Assembly: GCA_029250225.1 (NCBI GenBank)
Contig: JAQWUY010000031.1
Coordinates: 23,705-87,704 of the forward strand
Direction of reading: 5' to 3'
Source of the DNA: Alphaproteobacteria bacterium
GTDB taxonomy: Bacteria; Pseudomonadota; Alphaproteobacteria; JAQWUY01
Length of the DNA: 64,000 bases
Each line of letters starts with the position of its first letter. Position 1 is the stretch's first letter. This document shows, in pieces, positions 17,556 to 25,535 of the stretch. The position numbers and the translations under genes were made by a program. A model generated the notes under the pieces. It did no database searches and had not been told where the DNA came from. It saw nothing but the letters and a program-made list of their open reading frames with translations.

Positions 17556-17930
17556 TTGACAGATAAAAGTAAAGATAACATGTCATTAGACGATATTCTA
17601 TCTTCCATCCGCTCCTCTGTTGAAGATATCGAAGTAAAAGATAAATTAAATAGTGAAGAACCAAAAGTACTATCTGAAATTACTGATATGGGTGATGAAA
17701 ATGCTACTCCTCCTATGGTTAATGGTCGTTCCGCCTTTAATGTCGAGGAATCCATACAAAGTATTCTAGAAATTCTAGAAAATAATAAAGAACAATTACC
17801 GCGCGAATTCTTTAATCGACAAGATGAATTTATTCAATCTTGGTTAAATAGTCATTTACCGGAAATCGTTGAAAAAACTGTTCAAAAAGAAATCAATCGT
17901 ATGTTTCAGTACGTTTATAACCAAAAATAA
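17556..17930 (+). CDS. popZ: Short PopZ-like (DUF2497) polar organizing protein
   Basis: A 124-residue acidic protein, shorter than the roughly 177 residues of Caulobacter PopZ. Both conserved ends are present: an N-terminal helix MSLDDILSSIRSSVED and a C-terminal region REFFNRQDEFIQSWLNSHL with EIVEKTVQKEINRMF. PopZ self-assembles into a polar matrix that anchors the chromosome origin through ParB. GGAGG at 17544-17548 is spaced 7 bases from a TTG at 17556, so I take that start over the ATG at 17580, which has no Shine-Dalgarno. valS begins 23 bases downstream. Confidence 0.82.
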   Translation: MTDKSKDNMSLDDILSSIRSSVEDIEVKDKLNSEEPKVLSEITDMGDENATPPMVNGRSAFNVEESIQSILEILENNKEQLPREFFNRQDEFIQSWLNSHLPEIVEKTVQKEINRMFQYVYNQK

Positions 17931-17953
17931 TTAGAAAAAGTTAGAGAAGTTCA

Positions 17954-20593
17954 ATGTTAGATAAAACTTTTGATTCATCAGTTTGTGAAAAAGAAATATA
18001 CAATAAGTGGGAAAAAAATGGCCTATTTAAACCATCAAAAAAAGGTGATAGTTTTTCTGTTGTAATTCCACCTCCTAATGTTACAGGCAACTTACATATG
18101 GGACACGCATTAAATAATACAATGCAAGATATTATTGTTCGATACAAAAGAATGAATAATTTTAACACTCTATGGCTTCCTGGTACTGACCACGCCGGTA
18201 TTGCTACACAAATGGTTGTGGAAAGATTGCTTGATAAAGAAGGTATTAAACGCCACGATTTAGGGCGTGAAAAATTCTTGGAAAAAGTCTGGGAATGGAA
18301 AGAAAAATCAGGTGGACAAATTGTACACCAACAGCGCAGGCTTGGAAATTCGACAGATTGGGACAAAGAACGCTTTACAATGGACGAAGGTTTGTCAAAA
18401 GCCGTATTAAAGGTATTTGTTCAATTATACGAAGAAGGTTTAATATATCGTGATAAACGATTGGTAAATTGGGATCCTAAGCTAGAAACAGCCATATCAG
18501 ACCTAGAAGTAATACAAACCGAAGTAGACGGTAATATGTGGTATTGTAAGTATCCGGTTGTAGGTATGGATAATACATTTATAACAATTGGTACAACGCG
18601 TCCGGAAACAATGCTAGGTGATACAGGTGTTGCTGTTCATCCAGATGATAAAAGATATACAGATTTGGTTGGAAAAAAATGTATACAACCCCTTACAGGA
18701 AAAGAAATACCAATTGTCGCTGATGAATATCCAGATCCAGAACAAGGAACCGGTGCTGTTAAAATGACTCCAGCTCACGATTTTAATGATTTTGAAGTTG
18801 GAAAACGCCGTAACCTTGAAATAATAAATATTATGACAAAAGACGGCAAGATGAATGAAAACTGTCCTAAAAAATATCAAGGTATGGATAGATTTGATTG
18901 TCGCGAAGAAGTCATAAAAGATATGCAAGAACAAGGATACCTTGTTAAGATAGAAGATTATACTCATACAATTCCTTATGGTGATAGGGGTGGGGTGCCA
19001 ATTGAACCTTATTTAACGGACCAATGGTATGTTGATGCTAAAACACTTGCAAAGCCGGCTATTGAAGCCGTTGATTCTGGGCGTACTAAAATTGTGCCTG
19101 AAAATTGGACAAAAACATATTACGAATGGATGAATAATATTCAGCCTTGGTGTATATCAAGACAATTGTGGTGGGGACACCAAATACCAGCTTGGTTTCA
19201 CGATGATGGAACTATCTTTGTTGCAGAAACTGAAAAAGAAGCATATGAACAAGCAAAGAAAAAATACGGCAAAGAAGTTAAACTAACTCGTGATCCTGAT
19301 GTTCTTGACACTTGGTTTTCATCTGCCTTATGGCCTTTTTCTACACTTGGTTGGCCGGATAAAACCCCTGACCTAGAACAATTTTATCAAAATGATATCT
19401 TAGTTACAGGTTTTGATATTTTATTCTTTTGGGTAGCAAGAATGATGATGATGGGGATTCACTTTATGGGGCGTGAACCTTTCCATACCGTTATTGTCCA
19501 CGCTCTTGTTCTTGATGGAAAAGGGGCTAAGATGTCAAAATCCAAGGGTAATGTTATCGATCCATTAACAATGGTTGATAAATACGGCTCTGATACATTA
19601 AGATTTACACTTGCTTCACTTGCAACCCCAGGCAAGGATATAAAGTTTTCAACTTCGCGAGTTGAAGGAACAAAAGGATTAATGACAAAAATATGGAATG
19701 CAGGCAAATTCTGTGAAATGAATAATGCTTATGCACCTGATAATTTTGACATAGAAAAATTGAAAAACCCAACTAACCTTTGGATTATAGGTGAACTTAA
19801 TAAAGCTGTTACTAGTTTTGATAATGCGATTTCATCGTACAGATTCTCTGAATGTGCAAATGTTATATATCACTTCGTAAGAGGTATATTTTGTGATTGG
19901 TATGTTGAATTTTCTAAGCCTCTTTATTCATCTAAAAATGATGAATTAATTCAAGAAACACAACAGACTATGGGATTTGTCTTTCAGCAAACTTTAAGGC
20001 TGTTACACCCAATTACACCGTTCATATCTGAAAAAATGTGGGAAGAATTTGGCGATAAAAATAAAATGCTTATATCTTCTGATTGGATTAGTATTGACAA
20101 TGACAAAATCAATCAAAATGCTGTAAATGAGATGGATTGGGTTCGTAGGTTTATTAGTTTGCTTCGCTCCACAAGATCTGAAATGAATGTGCCTGCTGGT
20201 AATGAGATAAAAGTAAAATTAAAATCACTATCTGATAAAAAATGGGGTTATTTAAATAATAATATTACTTTGATTAAAAGGCTTGCTAAAATTGACGAGT
20301 TAATAAAGACAGATGATGATGTTTCTGGTGCTGGACAATTTTTAATTGACGAGGCAACGGTATATATTCCATTTGACGGTGCTGTTGATGTACAATCTGA
20401 AATAACTAGGTTGGAAAAGATACTTAAAAAAGGCGAAGGCGAAGTTAAGAAGTTTTCCGGCAAGTTATCATCAAAAGGTTATCTAGATCAAGCTCCTGAA
20501 CATATTATTGAAAAAGATAAGGCAAGTTTACAAGAAGCTGAAAATATTGTTAGTAAAACTAAGCAAGCAATACAAGTTTTGAAGCAAAAATAA
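17954..20593 (+). CDS. valS: Valyl-tRNA synthetase
   Basis: An 879-residue class Ia synthetase of normal length. The HIGH-type motif is in PPPNVTGNLHMGHALNN, the editing (CP1) domain contains TIGTTRPETMLGDTGVAV, and the KMSKS motif is in KGAKMSKSKGNVIDP. The last 80 residues form the ValRS coiled coil (VQSEITRLEKILKKGEGEV). It charges tRNA-Val and edits threonine. It is last in the tolC-popZ-valS run. Confidence 0.97.
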   Translation: MLDKTFDSSVCEKEIYNKWEKNGLFKPSKKGDSFSVVIPPPNVTGNLHMGHALNNTMQDIIVRYKRMNNFNTLWLPGTDHAGIATQMVVERLLDKEGIKRHDLGREKFLEKVWEWKEKSGGQIVHQQRRLGNSTDWDKERFTMDEGLSKAVLKVFVQLYEEGLIYRDKRLVNWDPKLETAISDLEVIQTEVDGNMWYCKYPVVGMDNTFITIGTTRPETMLGDTGVAVHPDDKRYTDLVGKKCIQPLTGKEIPIVADEYPDPEQGTGAVKMTPAHDFNDFEVGKRRNLEIINIMTKDGKMNENCPKKYQGMDRFDCREEVIKDMQEQGYLVKIEDYTHTIPYGDRGGVPIEPYLTDQWYVDAKTLAKPAIEAVDSGRTKIVPENWTKTYYEWMNNIQPWCISRQLWWGHQIPAWFHDDGTIFVAETEKEAYEQAKKKYGKEVKLTRDPDVLDTWFSSALWPFSTLGWPDKTPDLEQFYQNDILVTGFDILFFWVARMMMMGIHFMGREPFHTVIVHALVLDGKGAKMSKSKGNVIDPLTMVDKYGSDTLRFTLASLATPGKDIKFSTSRVEGTKGLMTKIWNAGKFCEMNNAYAPDNFDIEKLKNPTNLWIIGELNKAVTSFDNAISSYRFSECANVIYHFVRGIFCDWYVEFSKPLYSSKNDELIQETQQTMGFVFQQTLRLLHPITPFISEKMWEEFGDKNKMLISSDWISIDNDKINQNAVNEMDWVRRFISLLRSTRSEMNVPAGNEIKVKLKSLSDKKWGYLNNNITLIKRLAKIDELIKTDDDVSGAGQFLIDEATVYIPFDGAVDVQSEITRLEKILKKGEGEVKKFSGKLSSKGYLDQAPEHIIEKDKASLQEAENIVSKTKQAIQVLKQK

Positions 20594-20594
20594 A

Positions 20595-20631
20595 CACTTA
20601 CATACAGCCTTTTGCTGATTGTATGTAAGTG
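20595..20631 (+). repeat. Inverted repeat after valS
   Basis: A 12-bp perfect stem, CACTTACATACA with TGTATGTAAGTG, with a small CAGC/GCTG hairpin inside the loop. No T tract follows, so it is an mRNA 3' stem-loop or weak terminator rather than a clear rho-independent one. Confidence 0.6.
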
Positions 20632-20689
20632 ATATTAATTGATACTTAACATATTATTAAAAAAAATTAAAAAAAAGTAAAAAAAGTAC

Positions 20690-20718
20690 TAGACAAAACA
20701 ACTTTTTTTTATTAAATA
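20690..20718 (+). promoter_or_regulatory. Possible sigma-70 promoter of tRNA-Ser(TGA)
   Basis: TAGACA at 20690-20695 and TAAATA at 20713-20718 with a 17-base spacer, 14 bases before the mature tRNA. The match is weaker than for the other tRNA promoters here. Confidence 0.4.
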
Positions 20719-20732
20719 GTATCTATCGTTTA

Positions 20733-20820
20733 GGAGAGATGTCTGAGCGGTTTAAGGTACCGGTCTTGAAAACCGGCGTGGGTCAAACCACCGTGAGTTC
20801 GAATCTCACTCTCTCCGCCA
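20733..20820 (+). tRNA. tRNA-Ser (anticodon TGA)
   Basis: An 88-base class II tRNA. Acceptor GGAGAGA pairs with TCTCTCC, the discriminator is G and CCA is encoded. The anticodon loop CTTGAAA gives TGA, and a long variable arm is present. The 41-bp repeat that bounds the DUF262 insertion begins 50 bases after it. Confidence 0.97.
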
Positions 20821-20860
20821 TATTTGACGAAAGTTCATATGTCACAAATGACATAATATT

Positions 20861-20887
20861 AAAAGCCCGACACTCTCGGGCTTTTTT
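20861..20887 (+). terminator. Rho-independent terminator of tRNA-Ser(TGA)
   Basis: A 10-bp stem, AAAAGCCCGA with TCGGGCTTTT, a 5-base loop and a T tract. The loop and 3' arm belong to the left copy of the 41-bp direct repeat; the 5' arm does not. Confidence 0.9.
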
Positions 20888-20910
20888 GCTATCTTGCAGT
20901 CTATTTAATC
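20870..20910 (+). repeat. Left copy of 41-bp direct repeat
   Basis: Forty-one bases, starting ACACTCTCGGGCTTTTTTGC and ending GTCTATTTAATC, identical to 22675-22715. It holds the loop and 3' arm of the tRNA-Ser terminator plus about 23 further bases. Together the copies bracket the DUF262 gene. Confidence 0.95.
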
Positions 20911-20959
20911 ATATCGGTAAATGTTGACAGGAAATATTCATTATGCTAGCTTCCGTGCC

Positions 20960-22669
20960 ATGACATATAAAACAGAAACTATCAAAAATGTTGTTATGAG
21001 TATTGGTGATAACAAATACTTGTTACCTGCTATTCAGCGCGAGTTAGTTTGGGATTATGAACAAATAGAAAAGCTATTTGATTCTGTTTTGTCTGGTTAT
21101 CCTTTTGGATCCATGTTGTTTTGGCGTTACAAAAAAGATGAAAATAACAAAGATTATAAATTTTATGAATTTTTGAAGATATACGATGAGTATAATCGTC
21201 AAAACAATCACAATACAGAGCACGAGATTACAGGAAAAGATGAAATCACCGGTATTTTAGATGGACAACAAAGATTGACTGCACTTTTTCTTGGCTTAAA
21301 AGGATTTTTGAATTTACATAAGCCACGCACGAGATGGGATAATTCAGATAATTTTGAAAAGAAATATCTTTTTATTAATCTTTTATATAGTAAGGATAAT
21401 GAAACTGAATATGAGGATATCAGGCCGGAGTTTCAAATAAGGTTTAAATCTGATAATCAGGTTATAAAAGAAAATTCTAGTCAAGATGTTTATTGGTTTA
21501 AAATAGGCAGTGCTTTGGATTGGAAAGAAAAGAAAAGTTGGAAAGAAGTCTTAAATGGAAAAAATATTTCAGAGGAGCAAAGAGATATAATCGAAGATGT
21601 CTGTTCTGCTATCTATGAAAATTTAATTAATCCTAATAATCCTAGAATTAGTTACTACGAAGAAAACACAGATTCTTTGGATAAAGTTCTCAATATTTTT
21701 GTTCGAATTAATGCTGGTGGAACACCTCTTGATTATACCGACTTTCTTATGTCGATGATTATTAACCAGTGGGGAGAGGGAAGAGAAAATATTAATACGG
21801 CAATTGATAATATTTCCAAAGATTTTGAATTTGATATTCCAAAAGATGTTTTTCTACGAGCTTGCTTATTTTTAACCGGAGAAAACCTGAACTTTAAAGC
21901 AGATAATTTTAAGCAGAAAACAATCAAAAATATTAAAAATGAGTTTGAAGCAATTTCAGAGAGTTTAAGAAAATCATGTCGTGTTTTTAGAGAGTTGGGT
22001 TATTCAAAAAACAATCTAAGATCAAACTTAATTCTCCTGCCGTTGGCTTACTTCATAAAAACTAATGACTTTAATAAGGTTAGTGATGATGATTTTGTGA
22101 AAATTAAGAAATGGATTCAGCTGTCTATTCTAGGAAGGGTTTTTGGATCTCAAACAACTTCATACTTGACCAAACTGAGAAAAGATATTGTTTGGGAAAG
22201 AGATTTCCCTCTGAATGAAATTATTAAGGTGTCAAATGAGGCAAATAAAAATATGGACATTAACGAAGACAGGCTTGATGATATTATTAAAAAAGCAAAG
22301 AAAGGTTCACAGGATAGTTGGGCGCTTCTGACTTTATTGTATCCTTCACATAATTATCGTGATGTAAATTTTCATGAAGATCATATATATCCTTATTCTA
22401 AACTTAACAATGAACACAAAAGGAATAATGGTGATTTTATATCTAATATTCAATTGTTAGAAGGTGGAGATAATTGTAGTAAAAATGATAGAGAGCCTAA
22501 ATTTTGGATGGAAGAATATTGTTCAAAACGCAGTCTTGATCTTAATGACTATAAAAATAAAAATTTTATACCATTAAGTGTTGATTTAACTTTTTATAAT
22601 TTCAGCCACTTTATAAGTGCGCGTAAAGAATTGATTAAAAATAAATTACTAGAAAATCTTAAAAATTAA
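20960..22669 (+). CDS. DUF262-DUF1524 protein, GmrSD-like modification-dependent nuclease
   Basis: A 569-residue protein. The N-terminal DUF262 domain has LLPAIQRELVWDYEQIEKLF and GYPFGSMLFW, then the ParB-like nucleotide-hydrolysis motif ITGILDGQQRLTALFLGL near residue 100 and FVRINAGGTPLDYTDFLM. The C-terminal DUF1524 HNH-like nuclease motif is HEDHIYPYSKL near residue 472, with a later SNIQLLEGGDN. This fusion is that of GmrSD type IV restriction enzymes and relatives such as SspE and BrxU, which attack modified phage DNA. The ATG at 20960 fits homologues (MTYKTETIK); another ATG at 20921 is open. Neither has a Shine-Dalgarno. It is alone between 41-bp repeats, so probably acquired. Confidence 0.88.
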   Translation: MTYKTETIKNVVMSIGDNKYLLPAIQRELVWDYEQIEKLFDSVLSGYPFGSMLFWRYKKDENNKDYKFYEFLKIYDEYNRQNNHNTEHEITGKDEITGILDGQQRLTALFLGLKGFLNLHKPRTRWDNSDNFEKKYLFINLLYSKDNETEYEDIRPEFQIRFKSDNQVIKENSSQDVYWFKIGSALDWKEKKSWKEVLNGKNISEEQRDIIEDVCSAIYENLINPNNPRISYYEENTDSLDKVLNIFVRINAGGTPLDYTDFLMSMIINQWGEGRENINTAIDNISKDFEFDIPKDVFLRACLFLTGENLNFKADNFKQKTIKNIKNEFEAISESLRKSCRVFRELGYSKNNLRSNLILLPLAYFIKTNDFNKVSDDDFVKIKKWIQLSILGRVFGSQTTSYLTKLRKDIVWERDFPLNEIIKVSNEANKNMDINEDRLDDIIKKAKKGSQDSWALLTLLYPSHNYRDVNFHEDHIYPYSKLNNEHKRNNGDFISNIQLLEGGDNCSKNDREPKFWMEEYCSKRSLDLNDYKNKNFIPLSVDLTFYNFSHFISARKELIKNKLLENLKN

Positions 22670-22674
22670 TACTT

Positions 22675-22715
22675 ACACTCTCGGGCTTTTTTGCTATCTT
22701 GCAGTCTATTTAATC
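22675..22715 (+). repeat. Right copy of 41-bp direct repeat
   Basis: Identical over 41 bases to 20870-20910. It begins 6 bases after the DUF262 stop codon. It carries only the 3' arm of the tRNA-Ser terminator hairpin, so it should not terminate transcription by itself. Confidence 0.95.
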
Positions 22716-22750
22716 TCAGAGTAAAATAAGCCATTATAAAAATTATCTCG

Positions 22751-22762
22751 ACAAAATTTTGT
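22751..22762. promoter_or_regulatory. Perfect palindrome upstream of the photolyase operon
   Basis: ACAAAATTTTGT is a 12-base perfect palindrome about 100 bases before the first gene of the light/photorepair operon, with partial flanking symmetry (CGA on the left, TCG further out on the right). It could be an operator, but in DNA this AT-rich it may be chance. Confidence 0.25.
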
Positions 22763-22861
22763 AATTCGATTATTGTTATTGTAAGTGTATTTTAAAATTT
22801 TATTTGTATAAAATCACTAATTTAAAATTGTCTTTTATCATTTAGATATGAAAGAACAAAA

Positions 22862-23299
22862 ATGAAAAAAATCTTTCCTTACTTAACTTATGCTGGTTCA
22901 ATACCTTTCGTATTATGCAGTGTGTTTTTAATTAACAATATACAAAAACTTCCCTTATTGGGCTCAGTTGAAAAAATATTGAGTGTATACGGGCTAGTTA
23001 TTTCATCATTTTTAGCAGGAGCCCATTGGGGACAACATCTTTATATTAACAAGGGTGTATGGAATCAATTTTTACCAATTTTGAGTACTGCCTTAGCAGT
23101 CTTGCTTTGGTTAAGCTTTTTAGTGCTAGATTTCAAAATGTTAATGGTGATGTTTGCATTAGTGTTTATTATTTTATTTATTGTCGATTATCGCCTTTTT
23201 AAAATAGATTTTATCACTCATAATTATTTGCAGACACGGTTTTTTGTAACAACCATAGTTGTTACTTCACTTATAATTTCAGGAGTTTTATCATTATGA
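22862..23299 (+). CDS. DUF3429 family membrane protein
   Basis: A 145-residue protein with about five hydrophobic segments. The DUF3429 hallmarks are the opening PYLTYAGSIPFVLC, YGLVISSFLAGAHWGQHLY and YLQTRFFVTTIVVTSLIISG near the end. The function of the family is unknown; in many bacteria it sits beside photolyase-type genes, as here. It overlaps the following SDR gene by four bases (ATGA), so it is the first gene of the operon. Confidence 0.82.
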   Translation: MKKIFPYLTYAGSIPFVLCSVFLINNIQKLPLLGSVEKILSVYGLVISSFLAGAHWGQHLYINKGVWNQFLPILSTALAVLLWLSFLVLDFKMLMVMFALVFIILFIVDYRLFKIDFITHNYLQTRFFVTTIVVTSLIISGVLSL

Positions 23300-23997
23300 G
23301 TTTTAATCCACAAAATATTGCGGTTCTTGGGGCATCTGGTGCCATTGGCGGTGCTTTTAAAGAACTTTTGTCCAAGAAATATCCAGATGCTAGCCTATTT
23401 GCTTTTTCGCGTGATGGTGAAAATAAAATTGATTATCAGGACGAGAAATCAATTGCAGAGGCGGTTGAAACAGCAACTAAGGAAAAGCCTCTTGATTTAG
23501 TTATCGTGGCTAATGGTATTTTACACGATGGGAAATTGATACCGGAGAAATCTTTAAAAGATTTATCAGCAGAAAATTTTAATCGTGTTTTTGAAGTTAA
23601 TACAATTACACCGGCGCTTATAGCTAAATATTTTTTACCAAAATTAAATAAACAACAAGAATCAATATTTGCAGTTCTCTCTGCGCGTGTGGGAAGTATA
23701 TCTGATAATCAGCTTGGTGGTTGGTATGCTTACCGTGCTTCAAAATCGGCATTAAATATGATTATAAAAAATGCTTCGATTGAAGTTGCTAGAAGTAATA
23801 AAAACGCGATTTTGGTTGGGCTTCATCCTGGCACGGTTGATAGTAATTTATCAAAGCCATTTCAACATAATGTTCCAGATGGAAAGTTATTTAAGCCTGA
23901 ATACTCTGCTGAAAAATTATTGGAAGTTTTATGTAAATTAACTCCAAAGCATACAGGGAAATGTTTCGCATGGGATTTTGAGGAGATAGCACCATAA
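23296..23997 (+). CDS. Short-chain dehydrogenase/reductase (CsgA-like)
   Basis: A 233-residue SDR. The nucleotide-binding motif is GASGAIGGAF, the NAG motif is IVANGIL, and the catalytic YxxxK is in WYAYRASKSALNM. Length and C-terminal GLHPGTVDSNLSKPF are like C-factor (CsgA) type SDRs found in photolyase gene clusters. The substrate is unknown. It overlaps DUF3429 by ATGA at the start. Its stop TAA (23995-23997) overlaps the proposed ATA start of the photolyase gene. Confidence 0.88.
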   Translation: MSFNPQNIAVLGASGAIGGAFKELLSKKYPDASLFAFSRDGENKIDYQDEKSIAEAVETATKEKPLDLVIVANGILHDGKLIPEKSLKDLSAENFNRVFEVNTITPALIAKYFLPKLNKQQESIFAVLSARVGSISDNQLGGWYAYRASKSALNMIIKNASIEVARSNKNAILVGLHPGTVDSNLSKPFQHNVPDGKLFKPEYSAEKLLEVLCKLTPKHTGKCFAWDFEEIAP

Positions 23998-25535
23998 AAA
24001 AACGAGATGATATAGGTAGTATACGACTTATTTTGGGAGATCAACTTTCAGATTCAATGTCAAGTCTTAAAGATTGCGATAAAGATAAAGATGTTATATT
24101 GATGTGCGAAGTTTGGGACGAGGCTACTTATGTAAAACATCACAAAAAGAAAATTGCTTTTATTTTTTCAGCTATGCGTCATTTTGCAAAGATGCTTAAA
24201 CAAAAAGGTTATAAGGTTGAATATGTAAAATTAGACGCACCTAGTAATTCAGGTTCACTTAAAGGTGAAGTAAAGCGTATGTTGAAAAAACACTCTCTTA
24301 AAAATCTAATTGTGACACATCCAAATGAATATCGCGTTCTTAAAGATATAAGTAGTTTGAAAAATAAATCCTCTGTCTCTGTTGAGATTAGAGAAGATGA
24401 TCGTTTTTTATGCACACCCAAAGAGTTTGCTGATTGGGCTGGTAATCGCAAGCAATTGCGTATGGAGTATTTCTATCGTGAAATGCGTAAAAAACACGAT
24501 ATTTTGATGACAGGTAATAAGCCAATTGGCGGGAAATGGAATTATGATTCAGAAAATCGCAAAATACCTAAAAAAGGTCTTTCCGTTCCTTCGCCTTATA
24601 CTGGTAAGATAGATAGTATAACAAAAGAAGTTATTAGCTTAGTTTCAAAGCGTTTTGGTAAACATTTTGGTGATTTAAAGCCATTTTATTTTGCGGTTAC
24701 GCGTGATGGTGCATTAAAAGTTTTAGATAAATTTATTAAGCAAAGATTAAAGAAGTTCGGAGATTATCAAGATGCGATGCTTCAAGATGAACCTTGGATG
24801 TACCATTCACACATTAGTTTTTATTTGAATTGCGGGCTGTTACTTCCCCTTGAATGTGTCAAAGCAGTAGAAAAGGCTTATCGTGCAAAGAAAGCTCCGT
24901 TGAACGCTGTGGAAGGTTTTATTCGTCAAATCATTGGTTGGCGAGAATATGTAAGAGGTATTTATTGGTTAAAGATGCCTAGTTATTCAAAAGAGAACTT
25001 TTTTAAGGCCAAGCGTCAATTGCCAGATTTTTATTGGACTGCTGATACAAAAATGAATTGCTTACATCAATGTATTAGCGAAACAAAGCAAAATGCATAT
25101 GCTCATCATATTCAGCGTTTAATGGTACTTGGTAATTTTGCATTGTTAGCCGGTGTTAATCCAAAATATGTAAATGAGTGGTTTTTAGTTGTTTATGCTG
25201 ATGCTTATGAATGGGTAGAGCTTCCAAATGTATCAGGTATGATTTTATTTGCTGATGGTGGCTATTTGGCTAGTAAGCCTTATGCTGCCGGAGGTAGTTA
25301 TATTAATAAAATGTCTGATTATTGTAAGAATTGCGATTATAAAGTGACTGAAAAAAGCGGGGATGAGGCGTGTCCGTTTAATTATCTTTATTGGTATTTT
25401 TTGTATAGTAATCGTAAAAAGCTAGCTGGAAATAATCGTATTGGTATGATGTACAAAACATTTGATCGTATGGGTAAGGATAAGCAAAAAATTATTCGTA
25501 AGGATAGTAAAAGATTTTTGAGTAGTATTACATGA
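23994..25535 (+). CDS. phrB: FeS-type bacterial photolyase/cryptochrome (PhrB/CryB family), apparent ATA start
   Basis: The frame gives 513 residues from 23994. Photolyase hallmarks include LRLILGDQLS-type opening (here IRLILGDQLSDSM), EGFIRQIIGWREYVRGIYW and the FAD-site HHIQRLMVLGNFALLAG. Four cysteines (356, 444, 447, 460: MNCL, YCKNC, ACPFN) match the spacing of the [4Fe-4S] ligands in Agrobacterium PhrB, a (6-4) photolyase with a ribityllumazine antenna. No ATG, GTG or TTG lies before the conserved first strand. GAGG/GGAG at 23980-23985 is spaced 8 bases from ATA at 23994, where the operon's other junctions use ATGA. A TTG at 24033 would remove the first strand and has no Shine-Dalgarno. 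The start is inferred. Confidence 0.88.
   Translation: MKKRDDIGSIRLILGDQLSDSMSSLKDCDKDKDVILMCEVWDEATYVKHHKKKIAFIFSAMRHFAKMLKQKGYKVEYVKLDAPSNSGSLKGEVKRMLKKHSLKNLIVTHPNEYRVLKDISSLKNKSSVSVEIREDDRFLCTPKEFADWAGNRKQLRMEYFYREMRKKHDILMTGNKPIGGKWNYDSENRKIPKKGLSVPSPYTGKIDSITKEVISLVSKRFGKHFGDLKPFYFAVTRDGALKVLDKFIKQRLKKFGDYQDAMLQDEPWMYHSHISFYLNCGLLLPLECVKAVEKAYRAKKAPLNAVEGFIRQIIGWREYVRGIYWLKMPSYSKENFFKAKRQLPDFYWTADTKMNCLHQCISETKQNAYAHHIQRLMVLGNFALLAGVNPKYVNEWFLVVYADAYEWVELPNVSGMILFADGGYLASKPYAAGGSYINKMSDYCKNCDYKVTEKSGDEACPFNYLYWYFLYSNRKKLAGNNRIGMMYKTFDRMGKDKQKIIRKDSKRFLSSIT

Larger units (their letters stand above)
20870..22715 (+). mobile_element. Putative single-gene insertion bounded by 41-bp direct repeats
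   Basis: A perfect 41-bp direct repeat (20870-20910 and 22675-22715) encloses 1764 bases holding one gene, a DUF262/DUF1524 nuclease. The left copy is part of a normal tRNA-Ser terminator; the right copy lacks the matching 5' arm, so it looks like a duplicate made by insertion. No integrase, transposase or terminal inverted repeat is visible. The repeat is far longer than transposon target duplications and more like an attachment core of a tRNA-adjacent element. Seen: the repeat and layout. Inferred: mobility and direction of acquisition. Confidence 0.65.

Noticed and set aside
20595..20631. Strong rho-independent terminator after valS
   Set aside because: The stem is good but no T tract follows, so I list it only as an inverted repeat.
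20739..20927. Open frame of 62 codons running through tRNA-Ser(TGA)
   Set aside because: It is a translation of the tRNA gene and its terminator, with no independent support.
20911..22861. Integrase, transposase or terminal inverted repeats belonging to the DUF262 insertion
   Set aside because: I looked on both strands and found only the DUF262 gene and the direct repeats.
24033..25535. Photolyase gene starting at TTG 24033
   Set aside because: This start removes the conserved first beta strand and has no Shine-Dalgarno; the upstream ATA with a well-spaced ribosome site fits better.
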